Below are positions 34,210-42,827 of a stretch of 64,000 nucleotides of DNA, in pieces. Where the stretch lies: positions 55,500 through 119,499 of the forward strand of contig NZ_JBHTCG010000029.1 in the NCBI RefSeq assembly GCF_042665155.1. Reading direction: 5' to 3'. The stretch is from Sphaerisporangium rhizosphaerae. Its GTDB lineage: Bacteria; Actinomycetota; Actinomycetes; Streptosporangiales; Streptosporangiaceae. Both the position numbers and the translations under genes were made by a program. Position 1 is the stretch's first letter. Each line of letters starts with the position of its first letter. The notes beneath the pieces were generated by a model. That model searched no databases and was not told the DNA's origin. It saw nothing but the letters and a program-made list of their open reading frames with translations.

Positions 34210-34234
34210 GTGCCGGTCAGAACAGGACCGGCAC
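34210..34234 (+). terminator. Hairpin terminator after the response regulator
   Basis: GTGCCGGTC and GACCGGCAC pair around a seven-base loop, 21 bases after the regulator's stop codon, with CCGCC/GGCGG able to extend the stem. Confidence 0.75.
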
Positions 34235-34294
34235 GGCGGATAAGGCCACTATGTGCCTGGTGCGCCGCGGACGCTCACCGGGCCGGGCGACGTA

Positions 34295-34344
34295 GATCGG
34301 CGCCGGCTTCGCCGTACCCCCGACCCGCCGACCCGGCGCCGATC
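34295..34344. repeat. 12-bp perfect inverted repeat with 26-base loop
   Basis: GATCGGCGCCGG (34295-34306) and CCGGCGCCGATC (34333-34344) are exact inverse complements. It lies downstream of the monooxygenase gene on the minus strand and may act as its terminator. Confidence 0.6.
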
Positions 34345-34401
34345 GCCTCCAGCACATGGCGGGGAAGTGGTCGCGGTGACGACGGTGTGGCGGGCGACGG
34401 T

Positions 34402-34722
34402 TCAGGGGGTGGTTGTGGCGGTTTCGGTGATCACGGTGTGGTGGGTGACGGTGGGGTCGAAGGCGGTGAGGACCTTCTGTGCCTCGGGTTCGACGACGGC
34501 GGCGTCCACGTCGGGCGCGGCGAAGTCGCGCACCGCGTCCATGGACGCCCACAAGGTGATCACCTCGATCTCGACCTGACCGTCTCTGTCGCGGTTGAGC
34601 AGGTAGGCGCCCCGGTGGCCCTCGATGCCGCTCAGCTCGGGGATGACGGCCTGGGTGAAGTGCCGCCGGTAGGCCTCGGCGCCCTCGGTGGTCGCGGTCG
34701 CACGCCAGATTCTCGCGATCAT
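34402..34722 (-). CDS. Antibiotic biosynthesis monooxygenase (ABM) domain protein
   Basis: A 106-residue ferredoxin-like alpha/beta barrel protein of the ABM family. MIARIWRATATTEGAEAYRRHF is the first strand and helix, ELSGIEGHRGAYLLNRDRDG and EIEVITLWASMDAVRDFAAPD complete the fold, and it ends with FDPTVTHHTVITE. Single-domain members act as heme-degrading or quinone-forming monooxygenases or simply as stress proteins; the assignment stays open. GGAGGAG precedes the ATG at 34722. The 3' end is unusual for its repetitive GTG/GGT-rich (Thr/Pro) codons. Confidence 0.85.
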   Translation of the reverse strand: MIARIWRATATTEGAEAYRRHFTQAVIPELSGIEGHRGAYLLNRDRDGQVEIEVITLWASMDAVRDFAAPDVDAAVVEPEAQKVLTAFDPTVTHHTVITETATTTP

Positions 34723-34921
34723 CACGCTCTCCTCCGGTTCGGACGGGTTTCGCCGGTGGTTGGGCAGTGTCGGGCAAACCCTAGATCATCTCGGGGAGAT
34801 CCAGGATCTTCTCCTCCGCCTCGCCGATTAGCGGAGAGGCGCACGGGATAGGAGTGAGTCAGGCGTCGCGCTACGTCACAGATGAAACCACGACTTTCAG
34901 CGCATGCCGGGGGGAGACATC

Positions 34922-35599
34922 ATGCGCTATGCCCGATCCGCAGTGAGCAGGTCGGCGGTCGGCGTCTACCTGGCGCTGGCCGCCCAGATCGCCACCCTGA
35001 CCTGCCTGGTCGTCTTCGAGGAAGCACGCGGCAAGCAGCTCGCGCGGCAGGTCGCGCGGCTGGGCAGCGACCCGCACGCGCCCGGGGCGGAGGCCGTCGT
35101 CGGCGCCGTCACCTGGTTCGCCATCCTCATCCTGCTGGTGGCCGCCGCGACGGTCGCCGCCGGCTGCTCCTACTTCGCCTGGCTCCGCCACGCCGGGGCG
35201 ACCCCCCGCATGATCGCCATCGCCTGGTTCGTGCCGGTGCTCAACCTCGCCGCGCCCGCGCTGCTCGTGCACGCTCTGCGGGAGGACGCCGGGCTGCGGG
35301 AGGGCCGCCGCCGGTCATGGGTGGTGCTGCTCGCCGCGTGGTGGGGGTGCTGGCTGGCCATGGTGTTCCTCATCCTGATGCGGCTGCCGTTCACCCACTC
35401 GCCGCAGGGCAGGGACCTGACCGGTCTCGGCGCGGCCGAGCTGGTGGTGGCGGTGGTCGCCGCGCTGCTGTGCGCGGCGACCGTCAGGGAGATAACCCAG
35501 GCCAGGGTCAGCGCCCGTCCTTCGTCGATCGCGCATTCTCTGAAGCTGCTGCCCGCGTTGCGGTCGCTTCCCCGGCACACCTATCCGGCGGGGGACTGA
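34922..35599 (+). CDS. DUF4328-like membrane protein
   Basis: A 225-residue membrane protein with about six hydrophobic segments: VGVYLALAAQIATLTCLVVF, VTWFAILILLVAAATVAAGC, MIAIAWFVPVLNLAAPALL, SWVVLLAAWWGCWLAMVFLI and LVVAVVAALLCAATV. The pair W-LRHAG-TPRMIAIAWFVPVLN is the mark of the actinobacterial DUF4328 family, whose role is unknown. GGGGGAG lies before the ATG at 34922; an in-frame ATG at 34904 is the alternative. The last 92 bases overlap the convergent end of dnaE2, which is unusual. Confidence 0.75.
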   Translation: MRYARSAVSRSAVGVYLALAAQIATLTCLVVFEEARGKQLARQVARLGSDPHAPGAEAVVGAVTWFAILILLVAAATVAAGCSYFAWLRHAGATPRMIAIAWFVPVLNLAAPALLVHALREDAGLREGRRRSWVVLLAAWWGCWLAMVFLILMRLPFTHSPQGRDLTGLGAAELVVAVVAALLCAATVREITQARVSARPSSIAHSLKLLPALRSLPRHTYPAGD

Positions 35600-38500
35600 A
35601 CCCGAGCGGCCCGGAGCTTCCCGGGCTGGCGTGCCACAGTTTGCGGGGCGGCCCGGTCACCCCGGGCGCGGCGCCGAGGTCGGCGTAGGGGGACAGCCGG
35701 TAGCCGTTGCCGTACTCGATGCGGCGCCCGCCGACGCCCGCCCGCTCCTCCCGCGAAGCGCGCGACCTCGCCCCGGCCGGCTGCGGGGTGAGGCCCAGGG
35801 CGGCCCGCACCGCGTCGGGCCCCTTCTCCCGCCACAGCCGGTCGAGCTCGGCCAGGTCCCAGCAGTCGACGGCGCGCAGCGACACCGCCCGCGCGCCGAC
35901 CCGGCGCACGACCCCTCTGGCGACCAGCATCCACGACCCGAACACCGTGGCGGCGCAGCGCGCCTGGACCGACTCGAAGAAGGTGAGGTCGACGGGGCCG
36001 GTCGAGTCGTCCAGCGTGGCGAAGATGACGCGCTGCCCGGAACGGATCGCCGGGGTCTGCGTGGCGACCTTCACCCCGGCGACCAGGATCTCGGCGCCGT
36101 TGCGCAGCGTGAGCAGCTCGCTGGACCTGACCACGCCGATCGCGTCGAGCAGTTCGTCGTAGAAGCCGATCACGTGCCGGCTGACGTCCAGGCCAAGGAT
36201 GTCCAGCTCGGCCTCCACGGCCTCGGCCTCGGTCATCTCCGGCAGCTCGCCGGGCGCGATGTGCTCGGTGAACGCCATGGGGATCTGCACGGCGGACGGC
36301 GGCCCGCCCGCCCCCGAGCCGGCCGATCCGGGATTCGGGCCGGGGCCAGGAGGGGAGGCGGGGGCGGGAGGGGAGGCGGGGGCGGCGGGACGGGGGCGAC
36401 CGCTCGGGCGGGCCTTGCGCCGCGCGGTCACGCCGGTGGAGGACGCGCGGTCCAGGACGCCGATCTGGGCGATCAGGTCGCGCCTGGTCAGCTCCCCGGG
36501 ACGCCAGCGCGGGCCGCCGGGGTGCAGCCCGTGCAGCGCGTCGAGGCCGCCGACCTGCACGATGCGCTCGGCGACCGGCCGGGACGGGCGGGCGCGCTCC
36601 CAGAAGTCGGCCAGCGAGGTGTAGGGCCGCCCGGTGACCATGCGGTCGACCTCCGCCTCACTGATCCCCTTGACCGCCGAGAACGGCACCCGCAGGCCGT
36701 ACCCCGCGGAGAACGTCCCGGGATCGCCGCCGGCGGCCCCCGCGCCGCCATTGTTCTCCGCATCACCTGGACGCATCGCATCACCTGAACGCGTCGCGTC
36801 GCCGAAACCCGGCGCGTCGCCGAAACCCGGCGCGTCGTCGGAACCCGGCGCGCCGCCGCGGGGATTCCGGAGGCGTTCGACGAGCCAGTGGCGGCCGGAG
36901 TGGTTGACGTCCAGGGGGAGGACGGCCACGCCGCACTTGCGGGCCTCGTCCAGGATCACCCGCCCGGGGTACATGCCGGGGTCGTGCGTCAGCACCCCGG
37001 CGAGGAACGCCGCCGCGTGGTGCCGTTTCAGCCAGGCCGACTGGTAGGTGGGCAGGGCGAACGCCGCCGCGTGCGCCTTGCAGAACCCGAACGAGCCGAA
37101 CGCGTCGAGCACCTGCCAGGCGCGGTCGGTGGTCTCGCGGTCGAACTCGGGCAGCACTTCGGCCTCCCACCACGCGCGCACCCGTTCGCGGCCCTCGGGG
37201 GTGCCGAGGGCGCGGCGGACCTTCTCGGCCTCCGACAGGCCGCAGCCGGTCATGACGTCGACGACCCTCAGGACCTGCTCGTGGAAGACGACGACGCCGT
37301 TGGTCTCCTGCAGCGCCGGCCGGAGCAGGGCATGGGGGTAGGACGGCTCGCGCCAGCCGTGCCGGGACTCCAGGTACGGGGTGACCATGTCGGAGTTGAC
37401 CGGGCCGGGCCGGAACAGGGAGATGTCGACGATCAGGTCGTGCATGGTGCGCGGTTCGAGCTTGGTCACCAGCTCGCGCTGGCCGGGCGACTCGATCTGG
37501 AAGCAGCCGATGGTGCGGCCGGTGCAGATCATGTCGTAGGTGGCGCGGTCGTCCTGGGGGACGTCGCGGTCGAGGTCGATGTCCTGGCCCTCCACCCGCC
37601 TGATCTCGCCGAGCGCGTACGCCATCGCCGACTGCATGCGCACGCCGAGCACGTCGAGTTTGAGCAGCCCGGCCTCCTCGACGTCCTCCTTGTCGAACTG
37701 GCTCATCGGGAAGTCGAGCAGGCTGCGCTCGACGGGGGTGCGGTCGCGCAGCCCGGAGTTGCCGACCAGCACGCCGCAGGGGTGCAGGGCGATGTGGCGG
37801 GGCAGGCCGTCGAGCCGTTCGGCGAGCTGGAACATGGCCGACAGGGCGCGGTCGTCCAGGCCGCTGCCGCGCAGTTCGGGCAGGTCGGACAGGGCGGCGC
37901 GGATCTGCCGGGCCCGGACGTGCGGGAACGCCTTGGCGATGAGGTCGGTCTCGTGCGGCGGCAGCCCCATGGCGGCGCCGACGTCGCGGATGGCGCTGCG
38001 CGCGCGGTAGGTCTCCATCATCGAGACGCAGGCGACCCTGTTCTCGCCGTAGCGGTCGAGGATGGCCTGGTAGCAGTCGAGCCGCCGCGCCGACTCCACG
38101 TCGATGTCGATGTCGGGCAGCCCTTTGCGCCCCTCGGACAGGAAGCGCTCCATGAGCAGGCCGTGGTCGAGCGGGTTCACCTCGCCGATGCGGATGAGGT
38201 AGTTGACCAGGCTGCCCGCGCCGGACCCGCGGATGGCGCAGCGCACCCCCATCGCGCGGATCAGGTCGGTGATGCCGGAGACGACGATGAAGTATCCCGA
38301 GAGCTGCTTGCGCTCGATGATCCGCAGTTCCTCGGCCAGCCGTTCGCGCGCCTGCCTGGATCGTTCCATGCCGCGCGCGTACAGCCCGTCCTCGCACCGG
38401 CGGCGCAGCAGGGGGACCGGGTCCTCCTCGACCTCCGGCAGGTGCACGCGTTCGGGGTCGTTGCGCAGCGCGAGGATGTCCAGCGGGTCCAGGACGCACC

Positions 38501-39299
38501 GTTCGGCGACCTGCCGCGTGGCGGCGAGCAGGCGGCGGGCGTGGTCGTGGTCGCCGTCGCAGACCCGCGCGGCGACCTGCGCCATCTCTTTGCCGCTTTT
38601 GAGGTAGGCGTGCGAGGCGGAGTGCTCCAGGTGCCGCGTGTGCAGCGGCACGAGCTTGCGCGCGGCGTCGAGCACGTCGCCGACCCGGTAGTCCCCCGCG
38701 TCGAGGTGGCGCACGGCGTTGGTCAGGACGGCCGGCACGCCCAGCGAGCGGGCGAGGGCGAGCATTCGCCGGGCGGTGCCCGCCTCGTGCTGACCGTACT
38801 GGTCGACGACCTCGACGACCAGGTCGGGGACGGCCGCCCGCCAGGCGGCGAGCAGGGCGCGCGCCCGCTGGTCGTGGCGCGCGGCGACGGCCCGCCCGAC
38901 GTCGGACCTCGGGCCGAGCATGACCAGCAGCCCGGCGGCGTGCCGGGCGACCAGTTCGCGGGTCACCCGCGGCTCGCCCCGCCGCCCGGCGTGGTGGGCG
39001 TCGGTGGTGAGCCGGCACAGGTGCGCCCACCCGCCCGTACGCGCGAGGACGGTGACGCGCTCCTCGCCGTCGCCGTCGTCCCCCGCCGGGCCGCGCAGCG
39101 CCAGGTCGACGCCCACGACCGGGTGGAGGCCGGCGTCGAAGCACGCCTGGACGTGCTTGACCGCGCCGTACATGCCGTCGCGGTCGGTCAGCGCGAGGAT
39201 GTCCATCTCGTGCTCGGCCGCCCGCGCGACCAGCTCGCCGGGGAACGCCGTGCCGTACCGCAGGGAGTAGGCGGAGGCGACGTGGAGGTGGGGGAACAT
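35508..39299 (-). CDS. dnaE2: Error-prone DNA polymerase III alpha subunit DnaE2
   Basis: A 1263-residue C-family polymerase for translesion synthesis in SOS mutagenesis. The PHP domain starts HLHVASAYSLRYGTAFP with ILALTDRDGMYG. The palm carries GSGAGSLVNYLI and the catalytic pair in KGLPDIDIDVESARR; the third Asp is in LLKLDVLGVRM. The helix-hairpin-helix region and OB fold follow. The protein is longer than usual (about 1050-1180) because of an 18-bp tandem repeat (see 36761-36850), a Pro/Ala linker near residue 1010, and a 44-residue tail after LWHASPGSSG where relatives tend to stop. The ATG at 39299 shares one base with the stop of the small DUF6504 gene. An SOS-type box lies upstream. 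Confidence 0.94.
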   Translation of the reverse strand: MFPHLHVASAYSLRYGTAFPGELVARAAEHEMDILALTDRDGMYGAVKHVQACFDAGLHPVVGVDLALRGPAGDDGDGEERVTVLARTGGWAHLCRLTTDAHHAGRRGEPRVTRELVARHAAGLLVMLGPRSDVGRAVAARHDQRARALLAAWRAAVPDLVVEVVDQYGQHEAGTARRMLALARSLGVPAVLTNAVRHLDAGDYRVGDVLDAARKLVPLHTRHLEHSASHAYLKSGKEMAQVAARVCDGDHDHARRLLAATRQVAERCVLDPLDILALRNDPERVHLPEVEEDPVPLLRRRCEDGLYARGMERSRQARERLAEELRIIERKQLSGYFIVVSGITDLIRAMGVRCAIRGSGAGSLVNYLIRIGEVNPLDHGLLMERFLSEGRKGLPDIDIDVESARRLDCYQAILDRYGENRVACVSMMETYRARSAIRDVGAAMGLPPHETDLIAKAFPHVRARQIRAALSDLPELRGSGLDDRALSAMFQLAERLDGLPRHIALHPCGVLVGNSGLRDRTPVERSLLDFPMSQFDKEDVEEAGLLKLDVLGVRMQSAMAYALGEIRRVEGQDIDLDRDVPQDDRATYDMICTGRTIGCFQIESPGQRELVTKLEPRTMHDLIVDISLFRPGPVNSDMVTPYLESRHGWREPSYPHALLRPALQETNGVVVFHEQVLRVVDVMTGCGLSEAEKVRRALGTPEGRERVRAWWEAEVLPEFDRETTDRAWQVLDAFGSFGFCKAHAAAFALPTYQSAWLKRHHAAAFLAGVLTHDPGMYPGRVILDEARKCGVAVLPLDVNHSGRHWLVERLRNPRGGAPGSDDAPGFGDAPGFGDATRSGDAMRPGDAENNGGAGAAGGDPGTFSAGYGLRVPFSAVKGISEAEVDRMVTGRPYTSLADFWERARPSRPVAERIVQVGGLDALHGLHPGGPRWRPGELTRRDLIAQIGVLDRASSTGVTARRKARPSGRPRPAAPASPPAPASPPGPGPNPGSAGSGAGGPPSAVQIPMAFTEHIAPGELPEMTEAEAVEAELDILGLDVSRHVIGFYDELLDAIGVVRSSELLTLRNGAEILVAGVKVATQTPAIRSGQRVIFATLDDSTGPVDLTFFESVQARCAATVFGSWMLVARGVVRRVGARAVSLRAVDCWDLAELDRLWREKGPDAVRAALGLTPQPAGARSRASREERAGVGGRRIEYGNGYRLSPYADLGAAPGVTGPPRKLWHASPGSSGPLGFSPPPDRCAGEATATRAAASENARSTKDGR
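36761..36850 (-). repeat. Five tandem 18-bp units inside dnaE2
   Basis: Units starting at 36761, 36779, 36797, 36815 and 36833; the third and fourth are identical (CGTCGCCGAAACCCGGCG). On the coding strand they give six-residue repeats PGSDDA, PGFGDA, PGFGDA, TRSGDA, MRPGDA in a loop between the polymerase core and the SAGYGLRVPFSAVKGI block. The repeat adds about 30 residues without breaking the frame. Confidence 0.9.
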
Positions 39300-39565
39300 C
39301 AGTCCCACGCCCTGAGCATCAGCCAGCCGTCGCCGGCGGTGTCGAACCGCAGCTCGTAGGTGCCGGTCGCGGCGCCGGGGCTCGCCTCCACCCGCCAGAA
39401 GCGGCGCTCGCCCGGGTCGTTCTCGGAGATCTTCCACCACTCGCGGGAGGTCACCCAGTGGTCGAGGACCCGGTGGACCACGTAGAGACGGTCGCGCCAG
39501 ACGAAACGGGCGGGCTCGCCGTCTCGCGTCCACACCTCGATGGGGTCCCCGTAGATTCTGCTCAA
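39299..39565 (-). CDS. DUF6504 small protein of the dnaE2 cassette
   Basis: An 88-residue protein, rich in Trp and Arg, with SRIYGDPIEVWTRDGEPARFVW at its start and YELRFDTAGDGWLMLRAWD at its end. This family (DUF6504) is found next to imuB or dnaE2 in actinobacteria. I chose the TTG at 39565, which has AAGGAG just upstream; other starts do not fit the conserved N-terminus. The stop overlaps the dnaE2 ATG by one base. No imuA or imuB gene is in the window, so this is a split mutasome locus. Function unknown. Confidence 0.82.
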   Translation of the reverse strand: MSRIYGDPIEVWTRDGEPARFVWRDRLYVVHRVLDHWVTSREWWKISENDPGERRFWRVEASPGAATGTYELRFDTAGDGWLMLRAWD

Positions 39566-39632
39566 GGCGCTCCTTCTCCCTGGGCCGCGGTGGAACTTCG
39601 TGAGCACCCGGGGGAAGGCGGGTCGTGCTACA

Positions 39633-39648
39633 TCGAACATATGTTCTC
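39633..39648. promoter_or_regulatory. LexA/SOS-type box before the DUF6504-dnaE2 operon
   Basis: TCGAACATATGTTCTC matches 14 of 16 positions of the actinobacterial LexA box TCGAACnnnnGTTCGA. It is 67 bases upstream of the TTG start at 39565, where a LexA site would repress transcription until DNA damage. Confidence 0.85.
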
Positions 39649-39823
39649 AGAGCCCAGAGGGCAAATCACCTCACCCTTCGCGTGTCGCCCCGGCCGTCGC
39701 GCCAGTGAACGATCACGTCACCGTGTGTTCACACAACGACACCCGAACGCAGCGGAGTAGATACGTTTTGTTGTCCGGCCCCGCCTATGTTCATCCCCAC
39801 AACCTCGAAAGTGGGATACAAGC

Positions 39824-40990
39824 GTGCAAACACCTCGAAAGCGGCTCGTCGGGCTGGCAGCCGCACTGACCGTCGCCGCGTCGCTGGGCGCCGCCGCCTG
39901 CGGCGCGGCCCCGACGGCCGACTCCGGCGCCTCCGCCGGTGGCGCCGGTGGCGCCGCCAAGACGGCGACCTCCGCCGCCGACCTCGGCGGCCTGGACAAG
40001 CTCGTCGAGGCCGCCAAGAAGGAGGGGCAGCTCAACGTCATCGCCCTCCCGCCGAACTGGGCCAACTACGGCGAGATCATCAAGGCCTTCTCCGACAAGT
40101 ACGGCATCAAGGTCAACAGCGAGAACCCCGACGGCTCCAGCGCCGACGAGATCAACGCCGTCAAGACCCGCAAGGGCCAGGACCGCGCCCCCGACGTGCT
40201 CGACCTCGGCCAGGCGTTCGCCCTCAGCGGCGCCCAGGAGGGCCTGTTCGCCCCCTACAAGGTGCAGACCTGGGACAAGATCCCCGAGGGCCAGAAGGAC
40301 GCGAACGGCACCTGGTACAACGACTACGGCGGCTACGTCTCCATCGGCTGCGACGCCAAGCGCGTGAAGACCTGCCCCGCCACCTTCGCCGACCTGCTCA
40401 AGCCCGAGTACAAGGGCCAGGTCGCGCTGAACGGCAACCCGACCAAGGCCGGGTCCGCCTTCGCCGGCGTCTACGCCGCCGCCCTCGCCAACAGCGGGAC
40501 CTTCGACGACATCCAGCCGGGCCTCGAGTTCTTCAAGAAGCTGAAGGCCGCCGGCAACTTCAACCCCGTCGAGTCCACCCCGGCGACCGTGCAGAGCGGC
40601 GAGACCCCGATCAGCATCGACTGGGACTACCTCAACGCCGGGTACACCGACGAGTTCGTGAGCAAGGGCGTCGACTGGAAGGTCACGGTCCCCTCGGACG
40701 GCAAGTACGCCCAGTACTACGCCCAGGCGATCAACAAGGACGCCCCGCACCCGGCCGCCGCGCGGCTGTGGCAGGAGTACCTCTACAGCCCCGAGGGCCA
40801 GAACCTCTACCTGAAGGGGTACGCCCGCGCCGTGCTGCTGCCCGCCATGCAGACCGACGGCACCGCCGACGCGACGCTGGTCGGCAAGCTGCCCAAGGTC
40901 GAGGGCACCCCGCAGTTCCCCACCGACGCGCAGGTCACCAAGGCCAAGGAGACCCTCGCCTCGGGCTGGGGCGACGCGGTCTCCGGATGA
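39824..40990 (+). CDS. ABC importer substrate-binding lipoprotein (Fe3+/thiamine/phosphonate/polyamine class)
   Basis: A 388-residue extracellular binding protein. A lipoprotein signal (RKRLVGLAAALTVAASLGAA) ends in lipobox AAAC with Cys at residue 26, followed by a Gly/Ala/Ser linker to residue 50. The body has EAAKKEGQLNVIALPPNWAN, AFSDKYGIKVNSENPDGSSA, DVLDLGQAFALS and HPAAARLWQEYLYSPEGQNLYLKGYARAV, as in type II binding proteins for iron, thiamine, 2-aminoethylphosphonate or polyamines. The GTG start at 39824 is preceded by AAAGTGGGA. It leads a complete importer operon (two permeases and an ATPase). The ligand cannot be decided by eye. Confidence 0.9.
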   Translation: MQTPRKRLVGLAAALTVAASLGAAACGAAPTADSGASAGGAGGAAKTATSAADLGGLDKLVEAAKKEGQLNVIALPPNWANYGEIIKAFSDKYGIKVNSENPDGSSADEINAVKTRKGQDRAPDVLDLGQAFALSGAQEGLFAPYKVQTWDKIPEGQKDANGTWYNDYGGYVSIGCDAKRVKTCPATFADLLKPEYKGQVALNGNPTKAGSAFAGVYAAALANSGTFDDIQPGLEFFKKLKAAGNFNPVESTPATVQSGETPISIDWDYLNAGYTDEFVSKGVDWKVTVPSDGKYAQYYAQAINKDAPHPAAARLWQEYLYSPEGQNLYLKGYARAVLLPAMQTDGTADATLVGKLPKVEGTPQFPTDAQVTKAKETLASGWGDAVSG

Positions 40991-41023
40991 CCCGCACCTC
41001 GACGATGCGATCGGCTCTCCCCC

Positions 41024-41917
41024 ATGGCTGAAACGCACTCGGCGGCTCCCGCCGGCCTTCCTCTCAACACCAAGGTGAGGGAAGGCGGGAGCCGTCCCCG
41101 CTCCAAGGGCTGGACCGGCGCCCTGCCGCTGCTGGTGTTCGTCGGCCTGGCCTTCGGCATCCCGACCGTGGCGCTGCTCGGCGGGGCGTTCACGGCGGAC
41201 GGCGCGCCCAGCACCGCCAACCTCACCGCCTCCCTCAAGGGCGCCTACCTCACGGCGCTGCTCGGCAGCGTCAAGCTGTCCGCGGTCGTCGCCGTCGCCG
41301 GAGCCGTCGTCGGCACCTTCCTCGCCCAGGCGGTCGTCACCTCCCGGTTCCGCGCCCTGCGCGAGGCCGTGCTGACCGCCTCCGGCGTGCTGGCGAACTT
41401 CGGCGGCGTCCCGCTGGCCTTCGCCTGGACGGCCACCCTCGGCAACTCCGGCGTGCTCACCCGGCAGCTGAACCTGGGCGACCACGGCTGGAACCTCTAC
41501 AGCTTCTGGGGCCTCGCCCTGGTCTACCTGTACTTCTCGGTCCCGCTGATGGTGCTGGTCGTCGTCCCGGCCCTGGACGGCCTGCGGCCGCAGTGGCGGG
41601 AGGCGGCGCAGAACAACGGCGCGAGCGCGTGGCAGTTCTGGCGCCACGTCGGCATCCCGGTGCTCACCCCGAGTTTGCTCGGCGGCGTGGTCCTGCTGTT
41701 CGGCGGCGCCTTCGCGGCGTACGCGACCGCGGCGGCCATGGTCGGCACCGTGGTCCCGCTCGTCACTTTGCAGATCGCCGACGCGCTCACCGGCAACGTG
41801 CTGATCGGCCACGAGAACGTGGCGCTGGCCCTCAGCCTCGACATGATCGTGGTGGCCGGCCTGGTCATGGCCGTCTACCTCCCCCTCCAGCGCAGGAGCG
41901 CCCGATGGCTCCGCTGA
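41024..41917 (+). CDS. ABC importer permease (PotB/ThiP-like), first subunit
   Basis: A 297-residue membrane protein with six helices: ALPLLVFVGLAFGIPTVALL, LLGSVKLSAVVAVAGAVVGT, FSVPLMVLVVVPALDGL and others. The EAA coupling loop is EAAQNNGASAWQFWRHVGIPVLTP, which fits the iron/polyamine/2-AEP importer permeases. The hydrophilic N-terminus is about 30 residues long. The gene starts 33 bases after the binding-protein stop and has no evident ribosome site in front of the ATG at 41024. Confidence 0.9.
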   Translation: MAETHSAAPAGLPLNTKVREGGSRPRSKGWTGALPLLVFVGLAFGIPTVALLGGAFTADGAPSTANLTASLKGAYLTALLGSVKLSAVVAVAGAVVGTFLAQAVVTSRFRALREAVLTASGVLANFGGVPLAFAWTATLGNSGVLTRQLNLGDHGWNLYSFWGLALVYLYFSVPLMVLVVVPALDGLRPQWREAAQNNGASAWQFWRHVGIPVLTPSLLGGVVLLFGGAFAAYATAAAMVGTVVPLVTLQIADALTGNVLIGHENVALALSLDMIVVAGLVMAVYLPLQRRSARWLR

Positions 41918-41957
41918 CCCCCCGCCCGCACGCGGCCCCCGACCACCGGAGCCCGCG

Positions 41958-42827
41958 ATGGCCGCGCTGACCCCTACGGTGCTGCCCGACGCCGGCGCCC
42001 CGGCCGCGCGCCCCGGCCGCCCGCGCCGCGTGCGCGTGTGGCGCGGCGTGGTGCTGCTGGTGGCCGCGCTGTACTTCCTGACGCCGCTGCTCACCTCGTT
42101 CGTGTTCACCGTGAACGACCCGATGCGCGGCTTCACCCTGGACGCCTATCTGGAGATCTTCTCGGCCGAGGGCTTCGTCCAGAGCCTGCTGCTGTCTCTC
42201 GGGCTCGCGGTCGCCACGATCGTCGTCGTGCTGGCCCTCACGCTGCCGGCGATGCTGGCCGTGCGGCTCAGCGCGCCCCGGCTGCGGCCGGTCATGGAAG
42301 TGGTGTGCACGCTGCCGCTGGTGGTGCCGCCGATCACCTTCGTGGCCGGCATCAGCACGGTGCTGCGCTGGGGGCCCGACTACCTGGCCACCACCCCCTT
42401 CTACCAGACGATCATCGCCGTCCAGAACCCCGCCTTCCCGGCGGTGCTGGTCATCGCCTACGTCGTGCTGGCGCTGCCGTTCGTCTACCGGGCCCTGGAC
42501 GCCGGGCTCGGCGCGATGGACGTCCGCACGCTGGTGGAGGCCGCGCGGAACTGCGGGGCCTCCTGGCCGCACGTGATGCTCCGCGTGATCATCCCCAACC
42601 TGCGGACCGGCCTGGCGAGCGCGTCGTTCCTCACCCTGGCCCTGGTGCTCGGGGAGTACACCGTGGCCCGGCTGCTCGGCTACCAGCCGTTCCCCGTGTG
42701 GATCGTCACGATCTCCGGCTCCAACGCCGCCATGTCGGTCGCCGTATCGATCTTCAGCCTGCTGTTCGCCTGGCTGTTGCTGCTCATCCTTTCCACCGCC
42801 GGCAATAGGCAAAGGAGTGGTTCGTGA
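41958..42827 (+). CDS. ABC importer permease (PotC/ThiP-like), second subunit
   Basis: A 289-residue membrane protein with six helices (GVVLLVAALYFLTPLLTSFVF; SLLLSLGLAVATIVVVLALT; MEVVCTLPLVVPPITFVAG; AVLVIAYVVLALPFVY). The EAA coupling loop reads EAARNCGASWPHVMLRVIIPNL. GGAG lies six bases before the ATG at 41958, and the gap to the first permease is 40 bases. The last codons overlap the GTG of the ATPase gene as GTGA. It pairs with the preceding permease. Confidence 0.92.
   Translation: MAALTPTVLPDAGAPAARPGRPRRVRVWRGVVLLVAALYFLTPLLTSFVFTVNDPMRGFTLDAYLEIFSAEGFVQSLLLSLGLAVATIVVVLALTLPAMLAVRLSAPRLRPVMEVVCTLPLVVPPITFVAGISTVLRWGPDYLATTPFYQTIIAVQNPAFPAVLVIAYVVLALPFVYRALDAGLGAMDVRTLVEAARNCGASWPHVMLRVIIPNLRTGLASASFLTLALVLGEYTVARLLGYQPFPVWIVTISGSNAAMSVAVSIFSLLFAWLLLLILSTAGNRQRSGS

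Noticed and set aside
35872..36230. Shadow frames within dnaE2 considered as separate small genes
   Set aside because: They have no ribosome site and follow the third-position GC bias of dnaE2.
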